A stretch of 64,000 bases of DNA, taken from Lachnospiraceae bacterium (GTDB taxonomy: Bacteria > Bacillota > Clostridia > Lachnospirales > Lachnospiraceae). Below are positions 45,867-53,439 of the stretch, piece after piece. Within the stretch, counting starts at the first letter, position 1, and each line of letters opens with the position of its first letter. Location: positions 497,672-561,671 of the forward strand of contig LR698958.1 in NCBI GenBank assembly GCA_902381685.1, given 5' to 3'. The position numbers and the translations under genes are program-made. The notes under the pieces are model-generated. The model was not told the DNA's origin. It made no database searches and worked only from the letters and a program-made list of their open reading frames with translations.

Positions 45867-48800
45867 ATGAAAAGGAAGAATTTGAAAAAAGTTTTGGCAG
45901 GGTTATGTGCGCTCACATTAACTGCGACTTCTATTCCATTTTCGACACAGGCAGAGGCAACAAAAGAGACGCCGAAAAAAGAAAGCGGACTGCGTCTCTG
46001 GTACGACGAGCCTGCGTCAAAAGGGAAGAATATTCTAAATGGAGGTAGTTTTGGAACTACTGAAGAAGACAACACATGGCAGCAGCATACACTTCCGATT
46101 GGAAACAGTTTTATGGGAGCAAATGTCTATGGTGAAATCGGTAAGGAAAGACTGACATTTAACCAGAAGACACTTTGGAACGGTGGTCCGAGTACAAGCA
46201 GACCGAATTACAAAGGCGGTAATAAAGATACAGCGGACAATGGAAAGAAAATGTCTGACGTATATAAGGAAATTATCGAGTTGTATAAGAAGGGCGAAGA
46301 TGCCAAAGCAAATGAACTTGCAAAGAAATTAACGGGAGAAGTTGCAGGTTACGGCGCTTACCAGTCATGGGGAGATATTTATGTTGATTTTAAGTTTGAT
46401 GAAAGTCAGGCAAAAAATTATGTCCGTGACTTAAACATGGAAAATGCAGTGGCATCGGTTGACTTTGATTACAAAAATACAAAGATGCACAGAGAATATT
46501 TTGTCAGTTATCCGGACAACGTATTGGCGATGAAATTTACTGCAGACGGCAATGAAAAATTAAACTTAGACATTTCATTCCCGATTGATAACGCAGAAGG
46601 TGTTACAGGTAAAAAACTGGGAAAAAATGTACAGACAACGGTTAAGGATAATACGATTACAGTTGCCGGAGAAATGCAGGATAACCAGTTAAAACTGAAC
46701 GGAAAACTGAAAGTGGAGACGGAGAATGGTACTGTAGAGGCGAAAGACGGAGATAAACTTCATGTTGCCAACGCTTCAGAAGTAACTGTCTATGTTTCAG
46801 CGGATACGGATTACAAAAACGATTATCCAAAATACCGCACAGGCGAGACAAAAGAACAGTTAAACGACAGTGTACAGAAAACAATTGACAAAGCAAGCAA
46901 AAAGGGATACGAGAAAGTAAAAGAAGATCATATCGCTGACTATACGGAAATTTTTGACCGTGTAGATTTGGATTTGGGTCAGAGTGTTCCAACAAAAACG
47001 ACAGATGTTTTGTTAAATGATTACAAGGCAAAGAAAAACACGGCGGCAGAAGACCGTGCATTGGAAGTTATGCTGTTCCAGTACGGAAGATATTTGACAA
47101 TCGCTTCTTCAAGAGCAGGCGATTTACCTTCCAACTTACAGGGAGTATGGCAGAACCGTGTAGGTGACCATAACAGGGTTCCGTGGGCATCAGACTACCA
47201 TATGAATGTAAACTTACAGATGAATTACTGGCCGACTTATTCTACAAATATGGCAGAGTGTGCAACTCCGCTTGTAGATTATATTAATTCCCTTGTTGAA
47301 CCGGGAAAAGTAACCGCAAAAACATATTTCGGTGTGGAAAACGGCGGATTTACCGCACATACACAGAATACACCGTTTGGCTGGACCTGTCCGGGTTGGA
47401 ACTTTAGTTGGGGTTGGTCGCCGGCTGCACTTCCGTGGATTTTACAGAACTGTTGGGAATACTATGAATATACAGGCGATGTAAAATATATGGAAGAACA
47501 TATTTATCCGATGTTAAAAGAGGCGGCATTGTTATATGACCAGATTTTGATTGAGGATACGAAAACAGGAAGACTTGTTTCCGCACCGGCATATTCTCCT
47601 GAACACGGACCGGTTACAGCGGGAAATACATATGAGCAGTCATTGATCTGGCAATTATACGAAGATGCGGCTACAGCTGCAGAAATTTTAAATGTAGACA
47701 AGGATAAGGCAGCACAGTGGCGTGAAAGACAGGCTAAATTAAAACCAATCGAGATTGGTGACAGCGGTCAGATTAAAGAATGGTATACAGAAACAACATT
47801 AGGAAGTATGGGACAAAAAGGACACAGACATATGTCACATTTACTCGGACTTTTCCCTGGAGACTTGATTTCTGTAGACAATCCGGAATTTATGGACGCA
47901 GCCATCGTTTCTCTGAAAGAAAGAGGAGAAAAGAGTACAGGCTGGGGAATGGGACAGAGAATCAATGCGTGGGCAAGAACCGGAGACGGAAATCAGGCAC
48001 ACAAATTAATTCAGAATTTATTTAATGACGGTATCTATCCAAACCTTTGGGATACACACACACCATTCCAGATTGACGGAAACTTTGGTATGACATCAGG
48101 CGTGTCAGAAATGTTATTGCAGAGCAATATGGGATATATCAACATGCTTCCTTCGTTACCTGACGTGTGGGCAAACGGAAGCGTAAAAGGTCTTGTTGCA
48201 CGCGGTAACTTTGAAGTAAGCATGAAATGGGCTGACAAAAATGTAACAGAGGCAACTATTTTATCTAACAATGGCGGAACGGCAACTGTACAGGTAAAAA
48301 ATGCTTCTTTGGCTACTGTTTTAGATGAAAACGGAAAAGTAGTAGATGTAAAACCGGTTTCAGCAGACAGAATTTCATTTGAGACAACAAAAGGTCAGAC
48401 ATACACAATTAAAAATATTCCTGAGGGTGTAGAAACACCGACAGGTCTTGCAGCAGAGAGAGTGGACGATAACAGCGTAGATTTAACTTGGGACGAAGCA
48501 AAAACTGAAGGAAGAACATTTAACGTATACCGCAAAGTAGAAAATGGTGACGTACAGTTAATCGCAAGTGATGTAAAAACAAACTCTTACAAAGACATTA
48601 CTGCAGATAAAAGACTGGGAGCAATGAAATACCAGATTACAGCGGTAGTTGCCGGTCAGGAATCAAAGAAATCAGAGTTCGTTTCCGTAAACGATATGAG
48701 TGATATGGCAGGCATGATTGATGATACCGACAGCCGTGTGGTATATCAGGGAGCATGGGGAGACTGGAAAGAAGACGTAAACTACAATGGTACAATCAAA

Positions 48801-51059
48801 TATTTGAACACACCACAGGGAGGCGAAACGGCTTCACTTACATTTGTGGGAACAGGCATTGAAGTTATTACCTGTACAAACCATGACAGAGGGAAAATAG
48901 AAGTATTGATCGATGGCAAGTCCTATGGAGAAGTGGATACATACAGTGCACAGACAAAACGTCAGCAGACTATATTCACAAAGAAAGATTTGTCTGAAAA
49001 ACCTGAGAAACATACAATTACTTTAAAAGTATTAAATAAGAGCAACCAGGGTGAAGGAAAATCTACAAAAGTAGAATTAGATGCTTTCAACGTATTAGAC
49101 AGTACAACTGTAAAACCTTCTTCTGTAAAAGTGGCTACAGTATCAGGTATCACAACAGTAGGAAAAGCAAACAGCACTGTACAGATGAAAGCAGAAGTGT
49201 TGCCAAAAGACGCTAAAGATAAGAGTGTAACATGGTCATCTTCAGACAATTCGATTGCAACGGTAGATGAAAAAGGTGTTGTAACTGTAAAAGAGCAAAA
49301 CGGTGATGTGAAAATTACAGCAACATCAAAAGCAGATGCATCGAAAAAAGGAGAGATGACATTAAAAGTTGCCATTAAGAAAAATAATGAAGTTCAGGAA
49401 ACAGTTGTGGAAGATGGAACAAAAAATGGCAGTACAGGTACCAGAAACGATAAAATCACATGGAATGGAACGTGGACTACATGGGCTGGTGAAACAAAGC
49501 ATCACGGCGGAACGAAAACAGAAACCGGAAGCGGAGCAGATGCCGTAGGCACTTACTTTGAATACAAATTCACAGGAACGGGAATTGAAGTTTACAGCCA
49601 TAAAAATACAACACAGGCAAGTTTTGCAGTATATATTGACGGTAATTTAGTACAGGATAATGTTTCCCTTGATGGAAATGATGTGGCGCAGTCATTGGTA
49701 TACTCTAATAAAAATCTTACAAATGCAGAGCATACAATTAAGTGCGTTGTAAAAGCGAGAGACGGAAAAAATCAGGCAAACCTTGATTATTTAAAAATCT
49801 TCTCACCTGTGGAGAGTGTTAAAGTAGACAAATCTAAATTACAGGATACAATTACAGAGGCGTCAAAACTTTCTGAAGATGCATACGCAAAAGATAAATG
49901 GGCAACATTTAAAGAAGTTTACGATAAAGCCGTTGAAGTAATGAATAAAGACGCTGCGACACAGGAAGAAGTTGATAAGGCGCAGAAAGATTTGGCAGAT
50001 GCAATTAAAGCGCTTGGAAAAGCGCAGGCTCCTGTCGTAACAGATGAAACAGGAAAAGCAATTCTTGTTGAATCTAAGTTGGTTGCATTAGAGTGGGATA
50101 CAGTTCGCGGAGCAACATCTTACGAAATCGTAGATGAAGAGCATAACGTGAAGGCAGAAGCAACAGATACATTTGTAAAAGTAACCGGATTGAAACCGGG
50201 AACAACATATAACTTCAAGATTTACGCAGTAAATGAAGGCGGAAAATCAGCGAAAGCAATTGAAGTAAATCATGTGACAACAACAGATCCAAATGCAGAC
50301 AACACACTTCCTTCCGTAACAGATATTGTAAAAACGGTTATCGGAAAAGACAGTGTAAAATTAACATGGAAAGCGCCGGCAGGCACAGAAGCAGCAGGAT
50401 ACACAGTATATGTGGACGGTGTGAAAAAAGGAACAACAGATAAAGAAGAGTTCACTTTGGAAGGTCTTGAAAAAGACAAGACATATGTAGTAAAAATCAT
50501 TGCATTCGACAATGAGGGACATCAGTCACTTCCGGCACAGTTTGCATTTGTATTCAGCGAAGAAAAAGAAGAACAGGTAATCGTAAATGTATCAGAAACT
50601 GCAGGATTAACGGTAGAAAAAGGAACTGCTTTTGATAAGTTAAATTTACCAAAAACAGTTATGGTACAGTTAGAATCAGGTTTAAACAAAGAACTTTCAG
50701 TTAAATGGCAGAAAGGCGATTACAACGAAAAAGAAGACGGTGTTTATACACTGAAAGGAAAATTAGAATTAAAAGACAATATTACAAATCCAAATAATAT
50801 TTCTGCAACAATTAAAGTAACTGTTAAATCAGAAACAATTACTCCTCCGAATCCGGACGGAAGCGGAGATAACAATAATGGCAATAACAATAATGGAAAT
50901 AACAGTGGAAATAATGGCGGAAATGCAAATGGAGGCAACAACAACCCTAATAGTCCTGTAAAAACAGGAGATACAGCACCTATTGCATTGTGGGGACTTA
51001 TCGGATTATGTGCTATTGCAGGCATTGGATTTGTAGTTAGAAAAAGAAGAGTGAAATAA
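45867..51059 (+). CDS. Surface-anchored alpha-1,2-L-fucosidase, GH95 family
   Basis: 1730 residues, an inverting fucosidase for H-antigen-type Fuc-alpha-1,2-Gal ends. Signal peptide (about 1-32); GH95 region (about 40-850) with the expected active-site set: Asn447 and Asn449 in HMNVNLQMNYW, Glu579 in SPEHGP, Asp737 in QIDGNFG. Then FN3 (about 855-950); a beta-sandwich module (about 958-1078, AWGDWKED, FVGTGIEV); Big_2 (about 1083-1168); a second copy of that module (about 1193-1312, TWTTWAGE, FTGTGIEV); FIVAR (about 1322-1383); two FN3 (about 1388-1565); Big_4-like (about 1572-1655); Asn/Gly linker; anchor PVKTGD, helix and RKRRVK. Monocistronic. Removing the H fucose would expose the chains that GH110 and the GNB route need. 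Confidence 0.94.
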   Translation: MKRKNLKKVLAGLCALTLTATSIPFSTQAEATKETPKKESGLRLWYDEPASKGKNILNGGSFGTTEEDNTWQQHTLPIGNSFMGANVYGEIGKERLTFNQKTLWNGGPSTSRPNYKGGNKDTADNGKKMSDVYKEIIELYKKGEDAKANELAKKLTGEVAGYGAYQSWGDIYVDFKFDESQAKNYVRDLNMENAVASVDFDYKNTKMHREYFVSYPDNVLAMKFTADGNEKLNLDISFPIDNAEGVTGKKLGKNVQTTVKDNTITVAGEMQDNQLKLNGKLKVETENGTVEAKDGDKLHVANASEVTVYVSADTDYKNDYPKYRTGETKEQLNDSVQKTIDKASKKGYEKVKEDHIADYTEIFDRVDLDLGQSVPTKTTDVLLNDYKAKKNTAAEDRALEVMLFQYGRYLTIASSRAGDLPSNLQGVWQNRVGDHNRVPWASDYHMNVNLQMNYWPTYSTNMAECATPLVDYINSLVEPGKVTAKTYFGVENGGFTAHTQNTPFGWTCPGWNFSWGWSPAALPWILQNCWEYYEYTGDVKYMEEHIYPMLKEAALLYDQILIEDTKTGRLVSAPAYSPEHGPVTAGNTYEQSLIWQLYEDAATAAEILNVDKDKAAQWRERQAKLKPIEIGDSGQIKEWYTETTLGSMGQKGHRHMSHLLGLFPGDLISVDNPEFMDAAIVSLKERGEKSTGWGMGQRINAWARTGDGNQAHKLIQNLFNDGIYPNLWDTHTPFQIDGNFGMTSGVSEMLLQSNMGYINMLPSLPDVWANGSVKGLVARGNFEVSMKWADKNVTEATILSNNGGTATVQVKNASLATVLDENGKVVDVKPVSADRISFETTKGQTYTIKNIPEGVETPTGLAAERVDDNSVDLTWDEAKTEGRTFNVYRKVENGDVQLIASDVKTNSYKDITADKRLGAMKYQITAVVAGQESKKSEFVSVNDMSDMAGMIDDTDSRVVYQGAWGDWKEDVNYNGTIKYLNTPQGGETASLTFVGTGIEVITCTNHDRGKIEVLIDGKSYGEVDTYSAQTKRQQTIFTKKDLSEKPEKHTITLKVLNKSNQGEGKSTKVELDAFNVLDSTTVKPSSVKVATVSGITTVGKANSTVQMKAEVLPKDAKDKSVTWSSSDNSIATVDEKGVVTVKEQNGDVKITATSKADASKKGEMTLKVAIKKNNEVQETVVEDGTKNGSTGTRNDKITWNGTWTTWAGETKHHGGTKTETGSGADAVGTYFEYKFTGTGIEVYSHKNTTQASFAVYIDGNLVQDNVSLDGNDVAQSLVYSNKNLTNAEHTIKCVVKARDGKNQANLDYLKIFSPVESVKVDKSKLQDTITEASKLSEDAYAKDKWATFKEVYDKAVEVMNKDAATQEEVDKAQKDLADAIKALGKAQAPVVTDETGKAILVESKLVALEWDTVRGATSYEIVDEEHNVKAEATDTFVKVTGLKPGTTYNFKIYAVNEGGKSAKAIEVNHVTTTDPNADNTLPSVTDIVKTVIGKDSVKLTWKAPAGTEAAGYTVYVDGVKKGTTDKEEFTLEGLEKDKTYVVKIIAFDNEGHQSLPAQFAFVFSEEKEEQVIVNVSETAGLTVEKGTAFDKLNLPKTVMVQLESGLNKELSVKWQKGDYNEKEDGVYTLKGKLELKDNITNPNNISATIKVTVKSETITPPNPDGSGDNNNGNNNNGNNSGNNGGNANGGNNNPNSPVKTGDTAPIALWGLIGLCAIAGIGFVVRKRRVK

Positions 51060-51075
51060 AAATTAATACAAAAAC

Positions 51076-51110
51076 GGGTACATAACAAATGGTGTTATGT
51101 ACCCATTTTT
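51076..51110. terminator. Terminator after GH95, also facing the MerR-type gene
   Basis: GGGTACATAACA (51076-51087) pairs with TGTTATGTACCC (51093-51104), then ATTTTTT. A-rich on the other side, so it may serve both convergent genes. Confidence 0.9.
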
Positions 51111-51685
51111 TAGACTTCGCCGGCGCCTAACAGTCGTCTTAATTTTCTTGCGGGAGATTTTCCTGCTTCTTTTCGCAATGTCTGCTGTTGGCGAATAAGG
51201 GAATCCAGTTTTTTGAAACGCTCTTCTTCCTGCCGTTCTTTTGCCTGCAGGAGAAAACCGACTTCCTTTGTCACCTTGTCACTCACTGCTCTTGTAACAG
51301 ATTCTTCTAATATTTTATTGTTTTGCGCAAGAATATTTTGAAAAGCCTGTCCAAGAAGTGCCTGTACCTGTTCACGTTTATGATCCTGTACAACTTCGGC
51401 TTTGGAAACCGTTACCTCGTGCATGTTTTTTGCCTGTGACATTTTCTGTTCTTTCAGGCGAATAATGTCGGGAATCATTGCTTTTAAGTCCTTCAAAAAC
51501 ATTCCCTGTTCTTTCAGTTCCTTGATACAACGGAATAATTGTATGTTCTCTTCTGTATAGTACCGATGCCCCATTTCCGTACGCCCGATAGGGAGTTCCA
51601 GTTCTTCTTCCCAATAGCGCAGAACGTGAGTCTCTACGTTGACACGTTTTGACGCCTCGGAAATCATATAATGGACTTCGCCCAT
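51110..51685 (-). CDS. MerR-type HTH protein with C-terminal coiled coil
   Basis: 191 residues. The winged HTH (YMISEASKRVNVETHVLRYW) is followed by a MerR-like MGHRYYTEENIQLFR, then a long Glu/Gln/Lys-rich helical region (about 70-175) and a basic tail. No cysteine metal site. The plan recalls RacA/MerR-like DNA-binding proteins rather than ligand-sensing MerR activators. Role unknown; monocistronic. GGAGG lies 7 bp before the ATG on the minus strand. Confidence 0.8.
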   Translation of the reverse strand: MGEVHYMISEASKRVNVETHVLRYWEEELELPIGRTEMGHRYYTEENIQLFRCIKELKEQGMFLKDLKAMIPDIIRLKEQKMSQAKNMHEVTVSKAEVVQDHKREQVQALLGQAFQNILAQNNKILEESVTRAVSDKVTKEVGFLLQAKERQEEERFKKLDSLIRQQQTLRKEAGKSPARKLRRLLGAGEV

Positions 51686-51810
51686 ATAATCGCCTCCTAA
51701 GTTGTTCTATATCGTTTTAAGACATATTTATCATACCACAAAATATAGGGAAAATAGGGAAGTTTTGACCGCAAGTTTTGACAATATTCGTGAAGATTTG
51801 AGAGAACATA

Positions 51811-51845
51811 AAAAAGAGAGCATTGCCTTTGCAATACCCTCTTTA
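51811..51845 (-). terminator. Terminator after the ferredoxin gene
   Basis: On the minus strand AAAGAGGGTATTGC, loop AAAG, GCAATGCTCTCTTTTTT, with two G-U pairs. Confidence 0.85.
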
Positions 51846-51872
51846 GACTGTTGCTCACTATACGATTTTATA

Positions 51873-52043
51873 TTATTCAGCAGAAATTGCTCCTGTTGGA
51901 CACTGCGCTGCACAAGCACCACAGTCTACACAAGCGTCAGCAGAAATTTCGTAGTGGTCAGCACCCTGTGAGATTGCTCCTACTGGACATTCAGCTTCGC
52001 AAGCACCACAACTTACACATTCATCACTAATTACGTGTGCCAT
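51873..52043 (-). CDS. 2[4Fe-4S] ferredoxin
   Basis: 56 residues with two CxxCxxCxxxCP clusters (CVSCGACEAECP and CVDCGACAAQCP), the clostridial ferredoxin plan. It carries low-potential electrons between enzymes such as pyruvate:ferredoxin oxidoreductase and hydrogenase. The ATG at 52043 follows AGGAGG. It has its own promoter downstream of pflA. It might also reduce the radical-SAM cluster of PflA next door, but that is speculation. Confidence 0.96.
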   Translation of the reverse strand: MAHVISDECVSCGACEAECPVGAISQGADHYEISADACVDCGACAAQCPTGAISAE

Positions 52044-52095
52044 AGTATGTATCCTCCTTTTCGTTTGGTAAATAGTTTCACCGTTTATAGTTCCT

Positions 52096-52124
52096 ATTTT
52101 AATACAAAACAAAGAAAGATACAA
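52096..52124 (-). promoter_or_regulatory. Promoter of the ferredoxin gene
   Basis: On the minus strand TTGTAT (52119-52124), 17-bp spacer, TAAAAT (52096-52101). Confidence 0.65.
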
Positions 52125-52143
52125 GAGAATTTATGCTCTGAAT

Positions 52144-52902
52144 TTAATACAAGTTTTCCTTTTTGCCTTTTTTATAGGCGGAAAGAATAATGTTTTTGGC
52201 CGCAGCCGCCTCTTCTTTCGTTGCCTCGCGGGTGTCTTTCAGTGGGTAGTCCATACCCAGATTATCGTACTTTACTTTTCCCATGGAGTGGTATGGGAGA
52301 ACGTCGAGCGCTTTTACGTTGTTTAAGGTACTTATAAATTTACCCAAGCGTTCCAAATATTCCTGGTACAGTGTAATGCCCGGAACGACAACGTGACGAA
52401 TCCATACAGGGACGTTCTTCCCGTCAAGATATTTTGCGAAAGCAAGAATATTTTTATTTGAGTGTCCTGTCAATTCTTTATGTTTTTCGTCATCAATGTG
52501 TTTGATGTCGAGCATGACTAAATCAGTAAGTCCAAGCAGAATATTTAATTTATTCATAAAGACTTCATTTTCAGGCTGGAACATAACTCCTGAGGAATCT
52601 ATACAGGTGTGAATTCCGTCTTTTTTTAACTGAGTGAATAATTCGATAAGGAAATCCATCTGCATCATCGGTTCGCCGCCTGTAACGGTCACGCCGCCAT
52701 TGCGGTAAAACGGACGGTTTGTATAAAAGCCTTCCAATACTTCCGCAACAGTGTGCTGTTCGCCTGTATTTACTTTCCAAGTGTCAGGGTTGTGACAATA
52801 CTGACATCTCATCGGGCAACCCTGCAGGAAAACAACGTAGCGGATTCCCGGTCCGTCAACCGTCCCACAACTCTCAATAGAGTGGATATAACCTTTTGTC
52901 AT
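52144..52902 (-). CDS. pflA: Pyruvate formate-lyase activating enzyme (radical SAM)
   Basis: Generates the glycyl radical of pyruvate formate-lyase using S-adenosylmethionine. 252 residues, with the [4Fe-4S] motif GCPMRCQYCHNPD (Cys29, Cys33, Cys36), the GGEP motif TVTGGEPMMQ and a TIM-barrel fold. The ATG at 52902 follows GGAGG by 7 bp; an open frame continues 96 bp upstream without a site. It is the third gene of the pfl set, separated from the radical-domain gene by repeats and a hairpin. Confidence 0.96.
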   Translation of the reverse strand: MTKGYIHSIESCGTVDGPGIRYVVFLQGCPMRCQYCHNPDTWKVNTGEQHTVAEVLEGFYTNRPFYRNGGVTVTGGEPMMQMDFLIELFTQLKKDGIHTCIDSSGVMFQPENEVFMNKLNILLGLTDLVMLDIKHIDDEKHKELTGHSNKNILAFAKYLDGKNVPVWIRHVVVPGITLYQEYLERLGKFISTLNNVKALDVLPYHSMGKVKYDNLGMDYPLKDTREATKEEAAAAKNIILSAYKKGKKENLY

Positions 52903-52934
52903 GATAAAACCTCCTCGTATTTTGTATGCTAATA

Positions 52935-53079
52935 ACTCGCAAAACGCCCTGTCGGGCTGTTCCGTCGCTACACGACTGTTTTGCTCGTATATATTCATGC
53001 GCGATAAAAAGTGTCCGCGCTTACTCGCAAAACGCCCTGTCGGGCTATTCCGTCGCTACACGACTATTTTGCTCGTATA
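52935..53079. repeat. Two copies of a 57-bp structured repeat between grcA and pflA
   Basis: Units 52935-52991 and 53023-53079 differ at only two positions. Each can fold into a three-way structure: outer stem GCAAAAC/GTTTTGC, and two inner hairpins GCCC-TGTC-GGGC and GTCG-CTACA-CGAC. In unit 2 the change that would break the outer stem on the plus strand gives a G-U pair in minus-strand RNA, the operon's coding strand. It resembles a REP-like element; GC content is higher than the surroundings. Not a CRISPR. Confidence 0.8.
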
Positions 53080-53092
53080 CGTGCGTCCACTC

Positions 53093-53152
53093 CGTTAATG
53101 CAAAACCGGACAAATCCTCATGCAAGCATGAATTTGCCCGGTTTGATTAACG
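53093..53152 (-). promoter_or_regulatory. Long intercistronic hairpin after grcA
   Basis: CGTTAAT...ATTAACG, AAACCGG-CAAAT...ATTTG-CCGGTTT and TCATGC-AA-GCATGA pair over about 25 bp with small bulges. It starts 15 bp after the grcA stop on the minus strand. No U tract follows, so mRNA processing or stabilisation is more likely than simple termination. Confidence 0.65.
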
Positions 53153-53167
53153 TCTGAATTTTATCAC

Positions 53168-53410
53168 TTACATGCCTTCGTGGAATGTACGTGAAATAAC
53201 GTCGTCCTGCTGTTCTTTTGTTAATTTAATAAAGTTTACTGCGTATCCTGAAACACGAACTGTTAACTGTGGGTAGTTTTCAGGGTGTTTCTGAGCGTCT
53301 AATAATGTTTCTCTTGTGAAAACATTTACGTTTAAGTGGTGTCCGCCCTGTTCTACATAACCGTCTAACATATTTACTAAATTATCAATCTGCTGCTGAT
53401 TTACTGCCAT
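53168..53410 (-). CDS. grcA: Autonomous glycyl radical domain of pyruvate formate-lyase (GrcA-like)
   Basis: 80 residues that match the C-terminal end of ordinary pyruvate formate-lyase: [19 protein letters not shown] and the radical site [10 protein letters not shown] with Gly55. The adjacent pflB lacks this segment, so the two products probably assemble to form the working enzyme. The gene has its own ATG and an excellent SD TAGGAGG, is 29 bp after the pflB stop and is in a different frame, so this is an organised split rather than a recent frameshift. Confidence 0.9.
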   Translation of the reverse strand: MAVNQQQIDNLVNMLDGYVEQGGHHLNVNVFTRETLLDAQKHPENYPQLTVRVSGYAVNFIKLTKEQQDDVISRTFHEGM

Positions 53411-53439
53411 AGTAATTACCTCCTATATTGTTTTATCTA

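Noticed and set aside
52935..53079. CRISPR-like array
   Set aside because: Only two units, each internally structured, with one 31-bp spacer and no cas genes nearby.
52901..53150. Small plus-strand open frames over the pfl repeats
   Set aside because: They arise because the 57-bp repeats happen to be open in that frame; no SD, and antisense to the operon.
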